From contig ONFF01000016.1 of the NCBI GenBank assembly GCA_900317055.1, forward strand, positions 1-64,000: a stretch of 64,000 bases of DNA. Reading direction: 5' to 3'. Numbering within the stretch: position 1 is the stretch's first letter; every line of letters begins with the position of its first letter. The position numbers and the translations under genes are program-made. The DNA is from an uncultured Bacteroidales bacterium. GTDB lineage: Bacteria > Bacteroidota > Bacteroidia > Bacteroidales > F082. Shown in pieces: positions 58,446 through 64,000 of the stretch. The notes beneath the pieces were generated by a model. It was not told the DNA's origin, ran no database searches, and saw only the letters and a list, made by a program, of their open reading frames with translations.

Positions 58446-60710
58446 ATGGAAAACCCTGCCGAATTCGACTATATCCTCATCAAAGACGCGACCGAGAACA
58501 ACCTGAAACACGTCACCGTCAAGATTCCGAAACGGCAAATCACCGTGGTGACGGGCGTGTCGGGGTCGGGAAAGTCATCGTTGGTGCTGGATACCATCGC
58601 AGCCAAGTCGCGACGGGAGTTGAATGACACTTTTCCATCGTTTACGCAACAATATTTGCCCAAATATGGCCGTCCGCATGTCGGCGACATCGAGAATCTA
58701 CCCATCGCCATCGTTATTGAGCAAAGGAAGCCCACCTCCAATTCCCGTTCCACAGTAGGCACCTACACGGACATTTACGCCCTATTGCGCCTATTGTTCT
58801 CGCGCATCGGGCAACCTTTCGTGGGTTATTCCGACGCGTTTTCGTTCAACCATCCTTCGGGCAGTTGTCCGCGTTGTGCAGGATTGGGCGAAATCCGCGA
58901 GCTGGACATCCACAAGCTCGTCGACTTCGACAAGTCGCTCAACGACGAGGACACCATCCACTACATCGCCTTCGGCAAAGGTGGCTGGCGCTGGATCCGC
59001 TATGCCCACAGCGGCCTTTTCGACCTCGACAAGAAAATCAAAGACTACTCACCTGAGGAACTCGATTTGTTCCTCAACTCTCCACAAATCAAGCTGAAGA
59101 ACCCGCCGTCGAACTGGCCGAAGAGTGCCAAATATGAAGGCCTTATCCCCCGCATGTACCGCAGCATCATCAACTCGGAGGAAGGTCTGCTCCATGCCGC
59201 CGTGCTTAACCCCATGCTGACGATGGGCACTTGTCCCAACTGCGGCGGTACCCGCCTTAACGAGAAGATACGCTCCTGCAAAATCAAGGGCATCAACATC
59301 GCGGAAGTGACCTCCATGAGCATCGCCGACTGCCGTCAATGGATGGAGACCATCGACAATCCCCTTGCCAAGGACATCAAGCACGCCACCATAGAAAGGC
59401 TTGCCGCTTTGGAAGAAATCGGTCTTGGCTACCTCACCCTCGACCGCGCCATCGGCACGCTCTCGGGTGGCGAGGCGCAACGCTGCAAGATCGCCAAATA
59501 CATCAACTCACCCCTTTCCGACGTGATGTATATCCTCGACGAGCCCAGTGTGGGCCTGCATAACCACGACATCCTGCTCATGCAGAAGTCGGTGCAGAAG
59601 CTGAAAAACCATGGCAACACCGTCATTCTCGTCGAGCACCACAAAGACATGATCAAAATCGCCGACCACATCATCGATATGGGTCCTGGAGCAGGCATGA
59701 AAGGCGGTGAAATCGTATTCGATGGGAGCTTCGAAGAGTTGCTTCACAGCCAAACTCTCACGGGTACTTCACTCAGCGCAACAAGTTCTATCAAGGAACA
59801 AGTTCGTCAACCCAAGTCGTTTTTCCACCTTGAAAACGCCACCTTGCATAACATCAATAACCTAACCGTGGATTTACCCTTGGGCGTAATGTGCGGCATC
59901 GCAGGCGTAGCTGGTTCGGGCAAGAGTTCGCTGATGGATTGTTTCCGCAGGGCCTATCCGCAACCCGAGAACATCGTCTACATCAGCCAAAAGAACATCG
60001 GCATCAGCCTGCGTTCCACCCCTGCCACCTACCTCGAAGTGGCCGATGACATCCGCAAACTCTTTGCCAAAGTGAACAAGACCAAAGCCGACTTGTTCTC
60101 TTTCAACGGTAAGGGCGGCTGTCCCGTCTGCCAAGGCAAGGGCGTCATCGTGAGCGACATGGCTTTCATGGACGCCATCGAGACCACTTGCGAGGCTTGT
60201 GGCGGATTGCGTTACAGCAACGAGGTATTAACTTATAAGGTGCAAGGCATGAACATCGCCGAGGTGATGGACATGACGGCCAACAAAGCCTCAGAGATGT
60301 TTGCAGGCACCGTCATCGCTGAGAAGCTGGAGCCTTTGCGCAAGGTCGGGTTGGGTTATTTGCATCTCAACCAGTCGCTTTCGACCTTATCTGGCGGCGA
60401 GTTGCAGCGCATCAAGCTAGCCTCGTATCTCCGCGACGCGGGCAAGATTTTCATCATGGACGAGCCTTCCGACGGCCTCCACCTCAACGACATCAAACGC
60501 ATCCTCGACCTCTTCGACACGATGGTTGAAGCGGGCAACACCATCTTCCTTATCGAGCACAACATGGAGATGCTTAAACAGTGCGACTACTTGATAGAAC
60601 TCGGTCCCGGCGGTGGTGCCATGGGCGGCAAGGTCATTTTCACGGGCACACCCAAACAAATGTTGGATTGTAAAGAGTCCGTCACTGCACCTTATATGAC
60701 GGCTCTTTAA
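58446..60710 (+). CDS. short UvrA-like excinuclease ABC subunit A homologue
   Basis: UvrA proteins are DNA-damage-recognising ABC ATPases. This one has 754 aa against about 940 for UvrA, and matches the UvrA2/DrrC-like class, which lacks the UvrB-binding domain and is often linked with drug tolerance. Motifs: first Walker A TGVSGSGKSSLVLDT, zinc pairs in CPRCAGLGE and CPNCGGTRL, first signature LSGGEAQRCKIAKY, Walker B VMYILDEPSVGLH. In the second half: AGVAGSGKSSLMDC, CPVCQGKG and CEACGGLR, LSGGELQRIKLASY and IFIMDEPSDGLH. It starts 16 nt after the amidohydrolase stop. Confidence 0.9.
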   Translation: MENPAEFDYILIKDATENNLKHVTVKIPKRQITVVTGVSGSGKSSLVLDTIAAKSRRELNDTFPSFTQQYLPKYGRPHVGDIENLPIAIVIEQRKPTSNSRSTVGTYTDIYALLRLLFSRIGQPFVGYSDAFSFNHPSGSCPRCAGLGEIRELDIHKLVDFDKSLNDEDTIHYIAFGKGGWRWIRYAHSGLFDLDKKIKDYSPEELDLFLNSPQIKLKNPPSNWPKSAKYEGLIPRMYRSIINSEEGLLHAAVLNPMLTMGTCPNCGGTRLNEKIRSCKIKGINIAEVTSMSIADCRQWMETIDNPLAKDIKHATIERLAALEEIGLGYLTLDRAIGTLSGGEAQRCKIAKYINSPLSDVMYILDEPSVGLHNHDILLMQKSVQKLKNHGNTVILVEHHKDMIKIADHIIDMGPGAGMKGGEIVFDGSFEELLHSQTLTGTSLSATSSIKEQVRQPKSFFHLENATLHNINNLTVDLPLGVMCGIAGVAGSGKSSLMDCFRRAYPQPENIVYISQKNIGISLRSTPATYLEVADDIRKLFAKVNKTKADLFSFNGKGGCPVCQGKGVIVSDMAFMDAIETTCEACGGLRYSNEVLTYKVQGMNIAEVMDMTANKASEMFAGTVIAEKLEPLRKVGLGYLHLNQSLSTLSGGELQRIKLASYLRDAGKIFIMDEPSDGLHLNDIKRILDLFDTMVEAGNTIFLIEHNMEMLKQCDYLIELGPGGGAMGGKVIFTGTPKQMLDCKESVTAPYMTAL

Positions 60711-60715
60711 GCCAT

Positions 60716-61215
60716 AGATCCCATTCCATCGCACAACCCCATGCAGGGATGACATGGCTTAAAGAACCTGCATTATCATAGCCAGACCTTCTATGTCATT
60801 CCTGCAGAGGTAGTGCGCGAGCGTGGAATCTATAGAAGGTCGGTTCAAGAAGTATAAGCCTTATTTGAACGGCCTCACCAAGCATTGATCCCATGCCTTT
60901 GCCCACGTGCCCCCACTGGGATGACATGCCTGTTGAGGCCTGCAGTGGTAATAGAAAATACAGCATAAAACGACTATTCTTCACCCCAACCCCTCATAGC
61001 GGACGGCCACGATCCGCTATCCCTGACACGAAACGACTACAAGAAAAAAACGCTATTTAGAGTGTCTCCCAACAGCGTGAGGAATGGCGGATGCCTCTCC
61101 GCCATGAGGGCAAGAAGAACGGTAGTAGTCCGTTGAAGGGTGGGATTGGAATGACATGCTTTCTGAAACCTGCAGAAGCCCAACATGACATGACTTAAAG
61201 AGACTGTTAAGGTCT
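60716..61215. repeat. repeat-filled intergenic region (about 560 bp without a gene)
   Basis: No convincing gene lies between 60711 and 61312. At least four degenerate copies of a unit like GATCCCAT..GGGATGACATG..CCTGCA occur near 60717, 60887, 61144 and 61182, and one inverted copy near 60783-60835. Two copies of the TCATAGCGG..CCGCTATCCC dyad (60992-61025, and inverted, 61081-61111) are interspersed. The small open frames on either strand are repeat products. Confidence 0.6.
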
Positions 61216-61268
61216 GCAATAGCAACTTTTTTTCTCCAAAACAGGAACCATAGTATTCCAAAAAAGTG

Positions 61269-61276
61269 TATTTTTG
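61269..61276 (+). promoter_or_regulatory. -7 promoter box of the T9SS-cargo pair
   Basis: TATTTTTG followed by CATC, 36 nt before ATG 61313. It overlaps the longer in-frame start at 61274 and so rules that out. Confidence 0.6.
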
Positions 61277-61312
61277 CATCTTTCAACATTTTGCAAACTT
61301 ATTTCTTTACCA

Positions 61313-61807
61313 ATGAAAAGCATTTTCAAACGCGGATTGCTGCTTTTGGCCTTCTTATTAGGACTGGTCTTTCACCTTGCAGCACAATCCACCCAAATGA
61401 CCATCCATTTGAACGATGGTACCGAACGCACCTATTTTATGAACGAAAGCGATCGTGTCTATTTTGAAGACAATGAGACACTTGTCGTCGAGATTGCCGT
61501 CTATGGCAAAGATGTCCGTTCAGACCGTTTTAACCTTGCCGATATCCGCAAAATCACATGCCAGGAAACGGAAGGTGTTTCGGAAACAACAAACGCATCT
61601 GTATTCCTCTCCCCCAACCCTACTCATGATGCTTTTATGCTCCATAACCTCAATGGCAAACAATCTGTCAACATCTATGCCTTAGATGGACGATTGGTAA
61701 AATCGGCAGAAGTATCTGAAAACCAACTCATCGACATCTCCGATCTTCCTATTGGGCTATATTTGGTCAAAACCGAGTCGCAAACCCTTAAAATGATCAA
61801 GCTATGA
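61313..61807 (+). CDS. small T9SS-sorted exported protein
   Basis: The 164-aa protein has a signal peptide (RGLLLLAFLLGLVFHLAAQ), a small N-terminal beta domain (MTIHLNDGTERTYFMNESDR, DRFNLADIRKITC) and a T9SS type A sorting domain (VFLSPNPTHDAFML, VNIYALDGRLVKSAEV, DLPIGLYLVK). Mature cargo of only ~60 residues is unusual. The N-terminal domain resembles the beginning of the next protein, whose ATG overlaps this stop by 4 nt. Possibly the two form one secreted complex, or this protein carries an anchor for the other. Confidence 0.8.
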   Translation: MKSIFKRGLLLLAFLLGLVFHLAAQSTQMTIHLNDGTERTYFMNESDRVYFEDNETLVVEIAVYGKDVRSDRFNLADIRKITCQETEGVSETTNASVFLSPNPTHDAFMLHNLNGKQSVNIYALDGRLVKSAEVSENQLIDISDLPIGLYLVKTESQTLKMIKL

Positions 61808-64000
61808 GAAAGACCTTATTTATTATGGCCTTCCTGCTTGGTTGTATAGGCCTTAATGCGCAGAATTATCATATCAATCTGCATAACAATGGTTCGGTTT
61901 TGTACGACAACGATGTAATCGACATCCATGATATTCATTTCGAAGGCAGTCAACCCGCCCAAATGATCCTCCAAGCCGGCTGCGGCATCTCCACTTTCCC
62001 CCTCAACGCCTTCGACAGCCTCACCTTTGTGAGGCAGGAAGAACCGCCTGTGGGCGACACGGTTTACATCACTTACAACGGTTCTAACGTGAATGTCATC
62101 AATCCATTTGCCGGCAACGGTGTGACCGTCACCACCGATAATGCTGACGTCACGGTGAATTCCTACAAATCCAACATAAAATATTTAGTTAGCGGCACAT
62201 CCTCCAATGGTTCACTAAACATCACCAGCGGTCACTCTTACCGCTTGATTCTCAAAAATTTGGATTTAACAAGCAATACTACAGCAGCCATTTATTCCAC
62301 TACAGGAGTAACTGTATTGTTGACACTTATTGGACACTCCTCACTGGCCGACAGCCCCTATAGTACCCTCAAAGGAGCACTCACTACAAGCACACTTTTG
62401 GTGGACGGTGATGGCACTCTTGAAGTAACCGGCAACGCCAAACACGGCATCTCAGTGGAAGGTGGTAATTTGAGGGTCGACTCGGGCACCATCCGCATCC
62501 TTGAAACCGACAGCGACGGCATTCATTGCGACATCAACTTGATTTGGAACGATGGTACACTCGACATCGTGTCGGCAGGTTCCGATGGCTTGGACATTTC
62601 AGGCAACGTCACCATCAACGACGGCGTTCTAACCATCAACACGACGGCAGAAAGCCAAAGATGTATTAAGGTAACTAACGCCTTCAACATGACTGGAGGT
62701 TCGCTTAATTGCAACCTCACTGGCAATGACTGCAAGGGCATCAAAGGCGATGCAGACATCATTATCAGCGGCGGCACAATAGATGTGCAAGTTTCTGGCA
62801 CAGGCTCACATGGCATCTCATCCGACACCGATGTCAGCATTGGTGACAATGCCGACATCACCATTGTTTCCTCTTCCGAGGACGGCAAATGCATTAAGAG
62901 CGACGGCACTATCCACATCAACGGAGGCTCTTTAGATCTCACCCATTCAGGAGACATCTCGAAGGGAATCACGGCCACGGGGGATATCACTATTACAGAC
63001 GGCAGCATCGGCATTACTGCCTCGGGAAGCACGGTTCTGGAAAATGTTAACGGACAAAATGTGCCTGCCTACTGCACCGCCATCAAGAGTAATGCTGACA
63101 TCAACATTTCAGACGGCACTTTCCACATCACCCTGCCCACCACCAATCATGGCGGCAAGGCCATCAGTGCCGATGGCAACCTGACTATCAGCGGCGGTGA
63201 CTTCACCATCACCACCCAAGGCAACGGTGCTTCCTACACCGTCAGCGGTAGTACAAAGGATGCCTATACCTCATCGTGTCTGAAATGCGACGGAAACATG
63301 CAAATTCTGGCCGGCAATCTCACCCTCAGCAGCTCTGGCACTGGCGGCAAAGGCATCAATGTCGGTGGTACTTTGATCATTGGACAGGAGGGTGCCAACA
63401 ATGATGACCTCAATCTTAATGTCACCACCAGCGGCGAGCGTATCACCGTTACGAGCGGTGGCGGTGGTCCATGGGGCGGCGGCGACTATGCCAACCCCAA
63501 AGGCGTCAAGGCTCAAGGCAACCTGACCATCAACAGCGGCAACATCACCGTACACTGCACCCAGACGCAAAACGAAGGCGGTGAGTGCATCGAAAGCAAG
63601 GCCACGCTGACCATCAACGGTGGCAACATCGAGGCTTATTCCGTGAAAGACGACGCTGTGAATGCGGCCCAAAACCTCACTATCAACGGAGGCATCTACT
63701 ACGCCCACAGTGATGCCAACGATGGCACCGACTCGAACGGCACAATGGTCATTAACGGTGGACTCAATATCTCCAACGGTGCCCGCCAACCTGAGGAAGG
63801 TTTTGACTGCGACAACAATCAGTTCAGAATTACAGGCAGCACCTCAATTGGTACAGGAGGCGGCACCAGTAATCCCACACAAAATGTCTGCACCCAGCCT
63901 TCGCTGAAAATCAATACGCAAGCTGGTTATGCCATTCAAATCCTCAAATCGGACGGCACGGTCATCTGTACCTATCAATGCCCTCAGTTTACTGGTGGTG
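61804..64000 (+). CDS. large carbohydrate-binding/beta-helix-type exported protein, cut by the right edge
   Basis: The frame is open from ATG 61804 to the window end (at least 732 residues). A signal peptide (LFIMAFLLGCIGLNAQ) precedes a domain like that of the preceding gene (NYHINLHNNGSVLYDNDVID) and then more than 20 imperfect ~20-residue repeats of the type LTINGGNIEAYS, ITISGGDFTITT, IHINGGSLDLTH. This is the pattern of Bacteroidetes carbohydrate-binding (DUF4353-like) proteins with a right-handed beta-helix look. Gly, Asn, Ser and Thr dominate. Part of the protein, and any sorting domain, lies beyond the edge. Probably an adhesin or glycan-binding surface protein. Confidence 0.8.
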   Translation, partial: MRKTLFIMAFLLGCIGLNAQNYHINLHNNGSVLYDNDVIDIHDIHFEGSQPAQMILQAGCGISTFPLNAFDSLTFVRQEEPPVGDTVYITYNGSNVNVINPFAGNGVTVTTDNADVTVNSYKSNIKYLVSGTSSNGSLNITSGHSYRLILKNLDLTSNTTAAIYSTTGVTVLLTLIGHSSLADSPYSTLKGALTTSTLLVDGDGTLEVTGNAKHGISVEGGNLRVDSGTIRILETDSDGIHCDINLIWNDGTLDIVSAGSDGLDISGNVTINDGVLTINTTAESQRCIKVTNAFNMTGGSLNCNLTGNDCKGIKGDADIIISGGTIDVQVSGTGSHGISSDTDVSIGDNADITIVSSSEDGKCIKSDGTIHINGGSLDLTHSGDISKGITATGDITITDGSIGITASGSTVLENVNGQNVPAYCTAIKSNADINISDGTFHITLPTTNHGGKAISADGNLTISGGDFTITTQGNGASYTVSGSTKDAYTSSCLKCDGNMQILAGNLTLSSSGTGGKGINVGGTLIIGQEGANNDDLNLNVTTSGERITVTSGGGGPWGGGDYANPKGVKAQGNLTINSGNITVHCTQTQNEGGECIESKATLTINGGNIEAYSVKDDAVNAAQNLTINGGIYYAHSDANDGTDSNGTMVINGGLNISNGARQPEEGFDCDNNQFRITGSTSIGTGGGTSNPTQNVCTQPSLKINTQAGYAIQILKSDGTVICTYQCPQFTGG

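Noticed and set aside
61037-61289. Two overlapping ~80-codon frames on the - strand
   Set aside because: They lie in the repeat nest and across the promoter of the T9SS-cargo gene; translations are repeat products.

Overview
The window looks like a chromosomal segment of a bacterium of the order Bacteroidales. Reasons: nearly every transcription unit starts behind a Bacteroidetes-type -7 box (TAnnTTTG, usually TATTTTTG or TATCTTTG); there are type IX secretion (T9SS) C-terminal sorting domains, two gingipain-like C25 peptidases, a DUF4295-type protein beside rpmG and ftsY, DUF5723-like and TonB-C proteins, and many lipoproteins with a Cys lipobox. The family cannot be fixed from the sequence. 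No tRNA, rRNA, CRISPR array, integrase or transposase gene was seen.

Layout. 0-3.6 kb: small hypothetical gene, then the leftward operon rpmG - DUF4295 - ftsY - rimO. 3.6-13 kb (leftward): histidine-to-glutamate catabolism (ftcD, and hutI at 12-13 kb), three related TonB-C-domain proteins, a radical SAM activating-enzyme homologue, an outer-membrane DUF5723-like protein and a lipoprotein. 13-14.6 kb (rightward): two exported thioredoxins and a WbqC-like protein. 14.7-16.5 kb: a HipBA-type toxin-antitoxin pair. 16.9-21 kb: aspartyl-protease/PDZ lipoprotein, 7TM-HD phosphohydrolase, NlpC/P60 hydrolase. 21-24.3 kb: two paralogous lipoproteins and pruA. 24.4-32.7 kb: two giant tandem C25 (gingipain-like) T9SS-exported proteins. 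32.9-39.3 kb: class II fba, purB, a DUF4919-like gene, an MsbA-like ABC exporter, and a HTH-Fic protein with palindromic operators. 39.3-42.9 kb (leftward): pseudouridine kinase and glycosidase plus a GH20 hexosaminidase.

43-54.8 kb is an accessory, defence-like island read entirely rightward. It holds a PLD nuclease, an AAA ATPase, two overlapping DUF262 genes (the second with a DUF1524/HNH-like end), a UDG-like protein, a mini zinc ribbon, a PD-(D/E)XK nuclease, a shortened FtsZ-like GTPase with unknown partners, a frameshifted RhuM-Doc gene, a WYL regulator and a DEDD exonuclease. Five near-identical copies of a ~45-bp element (stem GCCTGTGC...GCACAGGC, then T(A/T)TCTTTGCAGC) each sit directly in front of one cassette. 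This is the most promising candidate for an undescribed, co-regulated or modular system in the window.

54.9-64 kb: AAA/DUF4143-like ATPase behind a triple promoter repeat, beta-carbonic anhydrase, amidohydrolase lipoprotein, short UvrA-like protein, a repeat-filled gap, a T9SS-sorted protein and a large carbohydrate-binding/beta-helix-type protein cut by the right edge.

How the genes fit together: hutI, ftcD and pruA fit a proteolytic, amino-acid-fermenting lifestyle fed by secreted C25 proteases. The intergenic DNA is unusually rich in palindromic repeats (MITE- or REP-like), several of which lie between a promoter and its start codon.
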